Below, piece by piece: positions 6,998 through 12,826 of a stretch of 12,826 nt of DNA. Position 1 is the first letter of the stretch; each line of letters begins with the position of its first letter. The stretch comes from Bacillota bacterium. Lineage in GTDB: Bacteria; Bacillota; Clostridia; Christensenellales; CAG-138. Location of the stretch: the NCBI GenBank assembly GCA_023409435.1, contig JAEYHP010000171.1:1-12826 (forward strand), in the 5' to 3' direction. The notes below the pieces were generated by a model that saw only the letters and a program-made list of their open reading frames with translations, was not told the origin of the DNA and made no database searches. A program made the position numbers and the translations under genes.

Positions 6998-7026
6998 TTG
7001 CGTATCCAATGCGCGTCCTTCATAAT
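6998..7026 (+). promoter_or_regulatory. Candidate promoter for the transglutaminase-like lipoprotein
   Basis: TTGCGT (6998-7003) and CATAAT (7021-7026) are 17 bases apart. The -10 matches at 5 of 6 bases, the -35 only at 3 of 6. The leader to the GTG at 7063 would be about 30 bases. In the rest of 6880-7062 I saw no convincing promoter for the peroxiredoxin. Confidence 0.4.
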
Positions 7027-7062
7027 AGCCGTATCAATCTTGAAGCGCAGGAGAAAACGCCA

Positions 7063-8691
7063 GTGAAGACTGTCCTATCCGCGCTCTTGCTGGCAGCCGC
7101 TATGCTGCTTGCAGCATGCGCCGCCCCTTTGCAGAGCCCTCAGGCGGCGCCCCAGGCTACGCTTACGTCCGCTCTCTCCACCCCCGCGCCCAACCCGCCG
7201 GAAATTGAGTCCGTCATTGTGCAGGCTGACCCATCCTACGAAGATTTTTTTGCGTCGGACCCTTTTTCACAGCTTTCGGCGGAAGTGAAGCAAGTATGGG
7301 ACCCCGACCGCGAGCTGTACAACGCGCTGTTTTACGCAGTACGGGAGCATGAAGAGTCGTTTGATGTTTCCGACTATGAGCTGAGCAATCAACAAGTATC
7401 GGCTGCCTGCGACAGCCTGTATGAGCAGGCCGGGCTGCAACTGTACTATTTATACCGAATTAAGTATGACAGAGCCAAAGGCAAGGTAACTTTTCAGTAT
7501 ATTGACGATACACCGGAGCAAATTCAGGCGACACAGGATACGTTTTATAAGCAGATGAACCATCTGCTCTATAATGTGGCGCCGGAAGGCTACAGCCCGA
7601 TACAGCGGTTTTTCAGCGTATATGATTACATTGCGCGGTATGCCAGCTACACCGATGACATGAGCGACGCAATGAAAACAACGGTCAACGGCGTTCTGGT
7701 GCTGCGTGCGGGGATATGCGGGAGTTTTTCCATGCTTACAAGCTATGCGCTCAATTTCCTACAGGTTCCCACGGAGTATGTGTCCAACGAAGCGCACGCA
7801 TGGAACATCGTCACATTGGACCGCACCCGGTTCCAGACAGATCTGACATGGGGCGCCGGGTCGGCGGGCGGCCCCGAGAGCAACATCCATTACATATTGA
7901 TGGACGACGCGCGGCGCATGGAAACCCTAACGTTAAACGGAATCGCGCAGTATGCAGCCATCAGCGGATATCCGCGGCAAGCCCCCACCGCTCCCCTGCC
8001 CTGCACGGATGCCCGCTACAGCCCGCTTGCGCAGGCCTACGGCGCCTATGCCCTGGATATGGAAAACGGCTGGCTCTATTACACGAACGACGCAGGCATC
8101 CAAAGGATGCAACTGGACGGAACACAAATCGAAACCGTATCCTCTGAGCGGTCTTACAATATTGCCTATTTTGATGGCATACTCTATTTCGCAGATGAAC
8201 CTTCGGCGAGACTATTCCGCAAACTGCCCGATCAGCCTCCGGAGCTGCTGGATGACTTTGCCCCGGTATACCAGCTATATCTTTCGGATGGGGTGCTGCA
8301 CTACGGGGACGGCATGAGCATTGAGAAAACCATAGACCTGAACCCCTTCCAATCCGGCAGCATTCCAAATGAGAATATGCGCCAGGATTCGCCCGCCGCC
8401 GTAGCAAGCACCCATACCTACGCAATTGAGGTGGAATTCTCAAAGCCCATGGACACCGACTCGCTGTTTAGGGATAAGGTTGGCCTGCTGACCGATGCGG
8501 GGCAATCTTTGCCGCTGCACCTAAACTGGAGCGGCGACGGGAAAACGCTGACGATAAGATCCGCTTCCAATCTGGCGCTGGAAAATGACGTTACACTGTA
8601 TCTTGCACCGGGGTTACGCTCCGCTGATGCTCAATTAACGCAGTTAGGCGTAGCCAAACGGATAGAAATTGGGGATGCGGCCCCGCAGTGA
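7063..8691 (+). CDS. Lipoprotein with transglutaminase-like, propeller-like and Ig-like parts
   Basis: A 542-residue surface lipoprotein. The signal peptide VKTVLSALLLAAAMLLAAC ends in a lipobox with lipidated C19, followed by a Pro/Ala/Ser/Thr-rich linker. A transglutaminase-like domain follows at about 175-285, with the full triad C219 (AGICGS), H245 (EAHAWN) and D260 (QTDLTW). Such domains act as cysteine proteases or cross-linkers. Residues about 325-430 carry DUF5050-like repeats (GWLYYTNDAGIQRMQLDG, GILYFADEPSARLFRK). Residues about 442-527 resemble a Big_5/SbsA-type Ig-like domain (VEFSKPMDTDSLF ... GKTLTIRS). The GTG start has AGGAG 9 bases upstream and places the signal peptide exactly at the N-terminus. 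It probably acts on or in the cell wall; the substrate is unknown. Confidence 0.85.
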   Translation: MKTVLSALLLAAAMLLAACAAPLQSPQAAPQATLTSALSTPAPNPPEIESVIVQADPSYEDFFASDPFSQLSAEVKQVWDPDRELYNALFYAVREHEESFDVSDYELSNQQVSAACDSLYEQAGLQLYYLYRIKYDRAKGKVTFQYIDDTPEQIQATQDTFYKQMNHLLYNVAPEGYSPIQRFFSVYDYIARYASYTDDMSDAMKTTVNGVLVLRAGICGSFSMLTSYALNFLQVPTEYVSNEAHAWNIVTLDRTRFQTDLTWGAGSAGGPESNIHYILMDDARRMETLTLNGIAQYAAISGYPRQAPTAPLPCTDARYSPLAQAYGAYALDMENGWLYYTNDAGIQRMQLDGTQIETVSSERSYNIAYFDGILYFADEPSARLFRKLPDQPPELLDDFAPVYQLYLSDGVLHYGDGMSIEKTIDLNPFQSGSIPNENMRQDSPAAVASTHTYAIEVEFSKPMDTDSLFRDKVGLLTDAGQSLPLHLNWSGDGKTLTIRSASNLALENDVTLYLAPGLRSADAQLTQLGVAKRIEIGDAAPQ

Positions 8692-8728
8692 TTTACCAAT
8701 CTTGGCAGAATCGCGCAGCTCAATTTTC

Positions 8729-8757
8729 TTGACAGCTGATTTTATATTTTATACAAT
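8729..8757 (+). promoter_or_regulatory. Strong sigma-A promoter of the GPx-OhrR operon
   Basis: A perfect TTGACA (8729-8734) is followed after exactly 17 bases by TACAAT (8752-8757), 5 of 6 matches. This is the best promoter in the window. AAAGGAG at 8775-8781 is the ribosome site for the ATG at 8792. Confidence 0.85.
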
Positions 8758-8777
8758 ATAATAGCATAAAATATAAA
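8741..8777. promoter_or_regulatory. Inverted-repeat operator candidate over the GPx-OhrR promoter
   Basis: TTTATATTTTAT (8741-8752) is the perfect reverse complement of ATAAAATATAAA (8766-8777), with 13 bases between. A second repeat is nested: TTATATT (8742-8748) and AATATAA (8755-8761). Together they cover the -10 box and reach the ribosome site. Its place upstream of an OhrR-type regulator suggests self-control. It is nearly all A and T, so chance is a real alternative. Confidence 0.5.
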
Positions 8778-8791
8778 GGAGAAATTGCAGG

Positions 8792-9334
8792 ATGTCTGTT
8801 TATCCGTTTTCCTACCGTTCCATAGAAGGAAATGACGTCTCCCTTTCCGATCATGCGGGTAATGTGCTGCTCCTTGTCAACACCGCAAGCAAATGCGGCT
8901 TTACCCCGCAGTATGAGGGATTGGAAAAGCTGTATCACGATTATAAAGAGAAGGGGCTTGTGATACTCGGCTTCCCCTGCAACCAGTTCGGCGAGCAGGA
9001 GCCGGGCACGAACGACGACGTGCAGGAGTTCTGCAAGGCAAGGTACGGCGTAACTTTCCCCCTTTCTGAAAAGGTGGAGGTGCGCGGAGAACACAGTATC
9101 CCGCTTTACCAATATCTCACCGCCAATACGGCCTTTCAAGGCTTCGGCCGCGGCGCAAAGGCAAAAACGCTGGAGCTGTTTTTAAAAGCCAGGTACGGCA
9201 AAGACTATCGCGACAGCTCCATCAAATGGAACTTTACAAAGTTCCTGATCGATAAAGAGGGCAATATTGCGGGACGCTATGAGCCCACCGTTTCGCCTGA
9301 GGACATGGAAGAAAAAATCAAGGAGCTGTTATAG
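8792..9334 (+). CDS. Glutathione peroxidase family (thioredoxin-type) peroxidase
   Basis: A 180-residue cysteine-type peroxidase of the GPx/BsaA family, which reduces organic and lipid peroxides. The catalytic set is present: C35 in NTASKCGFT, Q65 in FPCNQFGEQEPG, and W146-N147 in KWNFTKF. C81 in EFCKARYG lies where non-selenium, thioredoxin-dependent members have the resolving cysteine, so thioredoxin rather than glutathione is the likely donor. It is longer than the common 160 residues because of a segment at about 116-145 (GFGRGAKAKTLELFLKARYG). There is no signal peptide. It is the first gene of an operon: the OhrR-type regulator begins 5 bases after its stop. Confidence 0.94.
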   Translation: MSVYPFSYRSIEGNDVSLSDHAGNVLLLVNTASKCGFTPQYEGLEKLYHDYKEKGLVILGFPCNQFGEQEPGTNDDVQEFCKARYGVTFPLSEKVEVRGEHSIPLYQYLTANTAFQGFGRGAKAKTLELFLKARYGKDYRDSSIKWNFTKFLIDKEGNIAGRYEPTVSPEDMEEKIKELL

Positions 9335-9339
9335 CCCGC

Positions 9340-9789
9340 ATGAGTGAAGACGCGCGCAACGATGCCCTGCTTCTGGGCAACCAGCTTTGCTTTGCCCTGT
9401 ATGCCGCCTCCAAGGAGATCATCCGGCTTTATACGCCTTACCTCTCCCCCTATGGGCTGACATATACGCAGTACATTGTGCTGCTTGCGCTCTGGGAGCA
9501 GGACGATATCTCCGTTTCAGCCTTGGGCGCGCGGCTTACGCTTGATTCCGGCACGCTTGCGCCTCTTTTGAAAAAGCTTGCGGAAAAGGGATATGTGGAG
9601 CGTGTGCGCGAAAGCCATGACGAGCGCGTGGTGAAAATTCGGCTGACGCAGGCGGGCCGGGATTTGAAGCGCGCTTTTTGGGATCTGCCGCAAAAGCTTG
9701 CTTGCCACATCGCGCTGCCTGTGGAACGGCTCGTTGCGCTCAAAGCGGAACTGAACGCGCTGACGGAGAGCGTAAAGGCAGGCGAATAG
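9340..9789 (+). CDS. ohrR: OhrR-type MarR family peroxide-sensing repressor
   Basis: A 149-residue winged-helix repressor of the OhrR branch of MarR. These proteins sense organic hydroperoxides through one N-terminal cysteine and then leave DNA. The signature NQLCFALYAASKEI contains C17, and Y21 and Y31 match C15, Y19 and Y29 of Bacillus subtilis OhrR with a constant offset of two. The recognition helix and wing follow (LTLDSGTLAPLLKKLAEKGYVERVRESHDERVVKIRLT). Its usual partner is ohr; here it follows a glutathione peroxidase by 5 bases. The only ribosome site is AAGGAG inside the end of the GPx gene, about 14 bases before the ATG, so translation is probably coupled. The inverted repeat at 8741-8777 is its likely operator. 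A terminator follows. Confidence 0.9.
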   Translation: MSEDARNDALLLGNQLCFALYAASKEIIRLYTPYLSPYGLTYTQYIVLLALWEQDDISVSALGARLTLDSGTLAPLLKKLAEKGYVERVRESHDERVVKIRLTQAGRDLKRAFWDLPQKLACHIALPVERLVALKAELNALTESVKAGE

Positions 9790-9805
9790 TTTTTTGCATA
9801 AAAGG

Positions 9806-9832
9806 AAGGACAGGCGTCATGCCTGTCCTTTT
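9806..9832. terminator. Terminator after the OhrR-type gene, probably bidirectional
   Basis: AAGGACAGGC (9806-9815) pairs perfectly with GCCTGTCCTT (9821-9830) around a 5-base loop. The plus-strand stem end runs into four T bases in all, with further T-rich sequence. On the minus strand CCTTTT follows, so it may also serve the membrane-protein gene ending at 9844. Confidence 0.85.
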
Positions 9833-9843
9833 GCGTTTATTTT

Positions 9844-10401
9844 CTATTCGTCTCGCTTAGGCTCTTCCTGCTGCTCCTCTAATTCAATCGAGTCAGGCTG
9901 TTTTGGGGCCTGCGTTCCGGGAACGCTCTCTTCTTCAGCCGCGCGGGGCTGGCCGAACATCGCGTAGAATAACGGGGAGAGCAGCGCGGGAGCAAGCGCG
10001 AACATATCAGGGAAACCGACCTTTAGCAGGCCCGTATGCAGGTACGTAAACGGCCAGACAGGTATGAACAGCCATTCTGGTACTGTTTGCGCCCGGGCGA
10101 CAAACTCCTGCCCTATGACGAAGATAACAAAATAGTACAGCACCACATAGCCTGCCGAGCGAATGATTTCATCCTGCTTGAGCTTCCGCAAAAACAACAG
10201 GCCGCAAAGCAAAAACAACAGAACCGCAGCAACAACGCCTATGGGAAACACGCTCTCCGAAGGGATTTGCCCCGCCTCCGCCAAACCGGCAGCAATACGG
10301 CTGACGGCGAAGTTTAATATCCCCGTACCCAGGCATATGAGCGGCACGCATATCTTCTTCCGAAACGGGATGGGTTTTCTTTTGGCGGCGGCAAGCTTCA
10401 T
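9844..10401 (-). CDS. Membrane protein of unknown function, acidic tail
   Basis: A 185-residue protein that I do not recognise. Hydrophobic segments lie at about 17-40, 51-73, 83-102 and 132-150, with a possible further one near 111-125. The start is basic (KLAAAKRKPIPFRKK). The tail from about 154 is polar and rich in Glu, Gln and Pro (SIELEEQQEEPKRDE) and probably faces the cytoplasm. AAGGGGAT lies 6 bases upstream of the ATG. It follows the small membrane-protein gene by 16 bases on the same strand, so the two form an operon and may work together. No catalytic or transport motif was seen. Confidence 0.72.
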   Translation of the reverse strand: MKLAAAKRKPIPFRKKICVPLICLGTGILNFAVSRIAAGLAEAGQIPSESVFPIGVVAAVLLFLLCGLLFLRKLKQDEIIRSAGYVVLYYFVIFVIGQEFVARAQTVPEWLFIPVWPFTYLHTGLLKVGFPDMFALAPALLSPLFYAMFGQPRAAEEESVPGTQAPKQPDSIELEEQQEEPKRDE

Positions 10402-10417
10402 GAACGAATCCCCTTAT

Positions 10418-10681
10418 CTATGCAAGTAATTGGTACAGCCACAACGCTGTAGAAAGTATGCCCATGACGCAGGCAAACATCAGAAGCGCCATAGGCAGGC
10501 GGCGCTGTTTTTTGGTGCTCCTCCCGCGATACTCCAAGCCAGCTATAAGCAGACCTGTGAGCGCGGCGGCGGAAGCCGTAAACCCCGGCAGGCGCGTATA
10601 CCACGCCCCATCAAGAAAAAAATGGTCCGCGAGCAAAAAGCCCGCAGCGGTGCTGCATAAAAAAGAAAGCAGCGACGCCAA
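10418..10681 (-). CDS. Small membrane protein of unknown function
   Basis: An 87-residue protein with three hydrophobic stretches at about 3-22, 32-50 and 63-85, and a basic loop (YRGRSTKKQRR) between the second and third. The start codon is TTG; AAAGGGGGGAG lies 4 bases upstream and no other start keeps the first membrane segment. An extended -10 box lies about 30 bases further upstream. It is first in a two-gene unit with the 185-residue membrane protein. I know no family for it. Confidence 0.68.
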   Translation of the reverse strand: MASLLSFLCSTAAGFLLADHFFLDGAWYTRLPGFTASAAALTGLLIAGLEYRGRSTKKQRRLPMALLMFACVMGILSTALWLYQLLA

Positions 10682-10712
10682 TACACTCCCCCCTTTACGC
10701 CGAACTAGCAGG

Positions 10713-10721
10713 ATTATACCA
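10713..10721 (-). promoter_or_regulatory. Extended -10 promoter of the membrane-protein pair
   Basis: On the minus strand TGG is followed by a perfect TATAAT (plus-strand ATTATA at 10713-10718). The -35 region is weak, as is common with extended -10 promoters. The start codon is about 30 bases downstream. Confidence 0.55.
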
Positions 10722-10763
10722 TGAAAAAGTCACAAAAAACAGGTGGAGCGGTTATCTCATGCA

Positions 10764-10772
10764 TGCTATACT
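10764..10772 (+). promoter_or_regulatory. Extended -10 promoter of the scaffold/GGGtGRT operon
   Basis: TGC plus TATACT (10767-10772) forms an extended -10 element. TGGAGC at 10744-10749 is a weak -35 with 17 bases between. The leader would be about 57 bases to the ATG at 10836. Confidence 0.5.
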
Positions 10773-10835
10773 ATAACGTGAAGCAATAGGGTCTATATAT
10801 TGCAATTTTTAATAAGTTCAAGGAGGGTATTTCGA

Positions 10836-11528
10836 ATGCAATACTCCCGCGAGGTGGAGGAAATGGTTTGCGTCGCCAAGGGCGCAAAGCATGGCCCTGC
10901 CCCCATTCCCGAGGAGGGCAAATGGGTAAAGGCCACGCAAATTACGGATATCAGCGGGCTTACGCACGGCGTGGGCTGGTGCGCGCCGCAGCAGGGCGCA
11001 TGTAAACTGACGCTCAACGTCAAAAACGGCGTCATCGAAGAGGCCCTGGTGGAGACCATCGGATGTTCCGGCATGACGCATTCGGCGGCCATGGCGGCCG
11101 AAGTGCTGCCCGGCAAGACTGTGCTTGAAGCGCTCAATACCGACCTTGTATGCGACGCCATCAACACCGCCATGCGCGAGCTGTTTTTGCAGATTGCCTA
11201 TGGCCGCACGCAGAGCGCCTTCTCCGAGGACGGCCTGCCCATCGGCGCGGGCCTTGAGGACCTGGGCAAAGGCTTACGCTCCCAGATCGGCACCATGTAC
11301 GGTACCGGCGCAAAGGGCGTACGGTACCTGGAAATGGCGGAAGGCTATGTGCTGGGCATCGGCCTTGACGCAGAAGATCAGGTGATTGGTTACCGCTTTG
11401 TCTCTTTGGGCAAGATGATGGACGCTATTAAGAAGGGCATCGATCCCAAGGAAGCGTTTGAAAAGAACGTCGGCACCTACGGCCGCTTTGCGGAGGCCGT
11501 CAAGGTGATCGACCCGCGCCACGAATAA
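10836..11528 (+). CDS. IscU/NifU-like Fe-S scaffold protein with C-terminal extension
   Basis: A 230-residue protein whose first half resembles the IscU scaffold, on which Fe-S clusters are built. The match is KLTLNVKNGVIEEALVETIGCSGMTHSAAMAAEVLPGKTVLEAL to the IscU region around its second cysteine. C77 (11064-11066) and C106 fit the second and third IscU ligands; C49 or C56 would be the first. The Asp that follows the first ligand in IscU is absent. Residues about 125-230 are extra: IscU ends near 128. AAGGAGGG lies 8 bases before the ATG; an upstream in-frame start at 10800 lacks a site. The GGGtGRT gene follows after 19 bases, a pairing I have seen in other Clostridia. No cysteine desulfurase is adjacent. 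The fold call is fair; the job is inferred. Confidence 0.8.
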   Translation: MQYSREVEEMVCVAKGAKHGPAPIPEEGKWVKATQITDISGLTHGVGWCAPQQGACKLTLNVKNGVIEEALVETIGCSGMTHSAAMAAEVLPGKTVLEALNTDLVCDAINTAMRELFLQIAYGRTQSAFSEDGLPIGAGLEDLGKGLRSQIGTMYGTGAKGVRYLEMAEGYVLGIGLDAEDQVIGYRFVSLGKMMDAIKKGIDPKEAFEKNVGTYGRFAEAVKVIDPRHE

Positions 11529-11547
11529 GAAGGGAGGGAGTTTCCAT

Positions 11548-12543
11548 ATGATCCAGTTTGAAGGGTACGACAGAAGAATAGAAAAAATCAACCGCTCCCT
11601 CGCCGAATACGGCATCAAAGGCCTTGAGGACGCGCAGGCGATCTGCAAGGAAAAGGGCGTGGATGTTGAGGGAATTGTGCGTTCCATTCAGCCCATCGCG
11701 TTTGAAAACGCGGTTTGGGCATATATCGCGGGCGCTGCCATCGCCATTAAGAAGGGTTGCAAGACTGCTGCGAATGCCGCGGAAGCGCTGGGCCTTGGGC
11801 TTCAGGCATTCTGCATCCCCGGCTCCGTCGCGGACCAGCGAGCCGTAGGCCTTGGCCATGGCAACCTCGCGGCCATGCTGCTGCGCGAGGAGACCAAGTG
11901 CTTTGCGTTCCTGGCGGGCCATGAAAGCTTTGCCGCAGCCGAAGGCGCCATCGGCATCGCAAAGACCGCCAACAAGGTAAGGAAGAGCCCCCTGCAGGTC
12001 ATATTGAACGGCCTTGGCAAGGACGCCGCCACCATCATCTCCCGCATCAACGGGTTTACTTTGGTGGAAACCGAATATGATTATTATACCGGGGATTTAA
12101 AAATCGTCTACGAGAAGTCGTTCTCCACCGGAGATCGCGCCAAGGTGCGCTGCTACGGCGCGGACGACGTGAACGAAGGCGTCGCCATCATGCGGCATGA
12201 GAACGTGGACGTTTCCATCACCGGCAACTCCACCAACCCCACCCGCTTCCAGCACCCGGTTGCCGGTACCTACAAGAAGTGGTGCAACGAGAACGGCAGG
12301 AAGTACTTCTCCGTGGCCTCCGGCGGCGGCACAGGCCGCACGCTGCACCCGGACAACATGGCGGCAGGCCCCGCTTCCTACGGCATGACGGACACCATGG
12401 GCCGCATGCATTCGGATGCGCAGTTTGCCGGCTCCTCCTCCGTGCCCGCGCACGTGGAAATGATGGGCCTCATCGGCATGGGCAACAACCCCATGGTCGG
12501 CGCTTCCGTCGCGGTGGCGGTGGCCATCGAGCAGGCTGGTTAA
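11548..12543 (+). CDS. GGGtGRT family protein of unknown function
   Basis: A 331-residue soluble protein named for its motif, here GGGTGRT at residues 259-265 (12322-12342) within SVASGGGTGRTLHPDNMAAG. Other glycine-rich stretches are GLGHGNLAAM (101-110) and GLIGMGNNPMVGASVAVAVA (307-326), which could form nucleotide- or phosphate-binding turns, though no standard fold is recognised. Six cysteines are present (C33, C71, C89, C118, C202, C246), not arranged as a ferredoxin-type CxxC motif. There is no signal peptide or membrane segment. GGGAGGGAG ends 7 bases before the ATG. It is second in an operon with the IscU-like protein, so a role in handling a metal or cluster is plausible but unproven. 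A strong terminator follows. Confidence 0.88.
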   Translation: MIQFEGYDRRIEKINRSLAEYGIKGLEDAQAICKEKGVDVEGIVRSIQPIAFENAVWAYIAGAAIAIKKGCKTAANAAEALGLGLQAFCIPGSVADQRAVGLGHGNLAAMLLREETKCFAFLAGHESFAAAEGAIGIAKTANKVRKSPLQVILNGLGKDAATIISRINGFTLVETEYDYYTGDLKIVYEKSFSTGDRAKVRCYGADDVNEGVAIMRHENVDVSITGNSTNPTRFQHPVAGTYKKWCNENGRKYFSVASGGGTGRTLHPDNMAAGPASYGMTDTMGRMHSDAQFAGSSSVPAHVEMMGLIGMGNNPMVGASVAVAVAIEQAG

Positions 12544-12558
12544 GGTAAAAGTGGACCG

Positions 12559-12590
12559 CGGCGCATGGAGACCCCTCCATGCGCCGTTTT
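12559..12590 (+). terminator. Strong terminator of the scaffold/GGGtGRT operon
   Basis: CGGCGCATGGAG (12559-12570) pairs perfectly over 12 bases with CTCCATGCGCCG (12575-12586) around an ACCC loop, followed by TTTT. It starts 15 bases after the stop codon. Confidence 0.93.
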
Positions 12591-12676
12591 ACTCAAAGGA
12601 AGATTTATTTCTTTCCTGCAAAGAATCCGTTTCTGATACCCGTTTTCTGTTTACAATTAGTACGATATGCCTCGGG

Positions 12677-12692
12677 GTTTCCCCGGGGAAAC
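12677..12692. repeat. 16-bp perfect palindrome in the rubrerythrin leader
   Basis: GTTTCCCCGGGGAAAC is its own reverse complement. An alternative hairpin CGGGG-TTT-CCCCG spans 12673-12685. It lies 11 bases before the ribosome site, so it could be an operator or a leader structure. Upstream, TACAAT at 12652-12657 is a possible -10 box, with only a poor -35. Confidence 0.5.
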
Positions 12693-12715
12693 GTCCGGAG
12701 TGAAAGGAGAAACAC

Positions 12716-12826
12716 ATGAAATCTTTGAAAGGCACCAAGACGGAAGCAAATTTGTTGGCGGCGTTCGCCGGGGAATCCCAGGCGCGCAACAAGTACACCT
12801 ACTATGCGTCCCAGGCCAAGAAGGAC
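12716..12826 (+). CDS. Rubrerythrin (N-terminal part)
   Basis: The first 37 residues of a rubrerythrin, cut by the window end. Rubrerythrin is a cytosolic di-iron and rubredoxin-type protein that reduces hydrogen peroxide in anaerobes. MKSLKGTKTEANLLAAFAGESQARNKYTYYASQAKKD matches the family start, including E20 of ESQAR, an iron ligand. AAAGGAG lies 6 bases before the ATG. The C-terminal rubredoxin domain, if present, is outside the window. It has its own leader with a palindrome. Confidence 0.93.
   Translation, partial: MKSLKGTKTEANLLAAFAGESQARNKYTYYASQAKKD

Overview
The window looks like part of the chromosome of an anaerobic, probably spore-forming, Firmicute of the Clostridia type. The signs are AGGAGG-type ribosome sites, a rubrerythrin start, a peroxide-defence set of clostridial type (Prx6-like peroxiredoxin, non-selenocysteine glutathione peroxidase, OhrR), spore-lysin-like LysM-GH18 proteins, and an IscU-like/GGGtGRT gene pair. 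No RNA gene, CRISPR array, insertion sequence or phage gene was found. The assignment rests on gene content only.

Layout: (1) 1-107, the last codons of an unknown gene and its terminator. (2) 227-2680, two convergent genes: a P1-family (S58) self-cleaving hydrolase with the active-site set of the nylon-oligomer hydrolase NylC, and an arylsulfotransferase-like beta-propeller protein without a signal peptide. (3) 2681-3718, a dense two-way promoter region and an alpha/beta hydrolase. (4) 3741-6228, two tandem paralogous LysM plus glycoside hydrolase 18 genes. Both probably start at TTG and both have lost the usual catalytic glutamate; a terminator follows. (5) 6244-8691, a peroxiredoxin divergent from a transglutaminase-like lipoprotein. 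(6) 8729-9832, a glutathione peroxidase-OhrR operon behind a near-consensus promoter overlapped by a perfect 12-bp inverted repeat. (7) 9844-10681, two small membrane proteins of unknown role on the minus strand. (8) 10764-12590, the IscU-like scaffold and GGGtGRT protein operon with a strong terminator. (9) 12677-12826, a 16-bp palindrome in the leader of a rubrerythrin gene that runs off the window.

Three themes stand out. Peroxide handling recurs (Prx, GPx plus its likely thiol sensor, rubrerythrin), with an Fe-S-type scaffold pair in between, as fits an oxygen-sensitive anaerobe. The LysM-GH18 pair looks like spore or wall proteins drifting from hydrolysis towards binding. The least described system is the IscU-like/GGGtGRT operon: no cysteine desulfurase is adjacent, the scaffold has a long extra C-terminal part, and the partner's function is not known to me.
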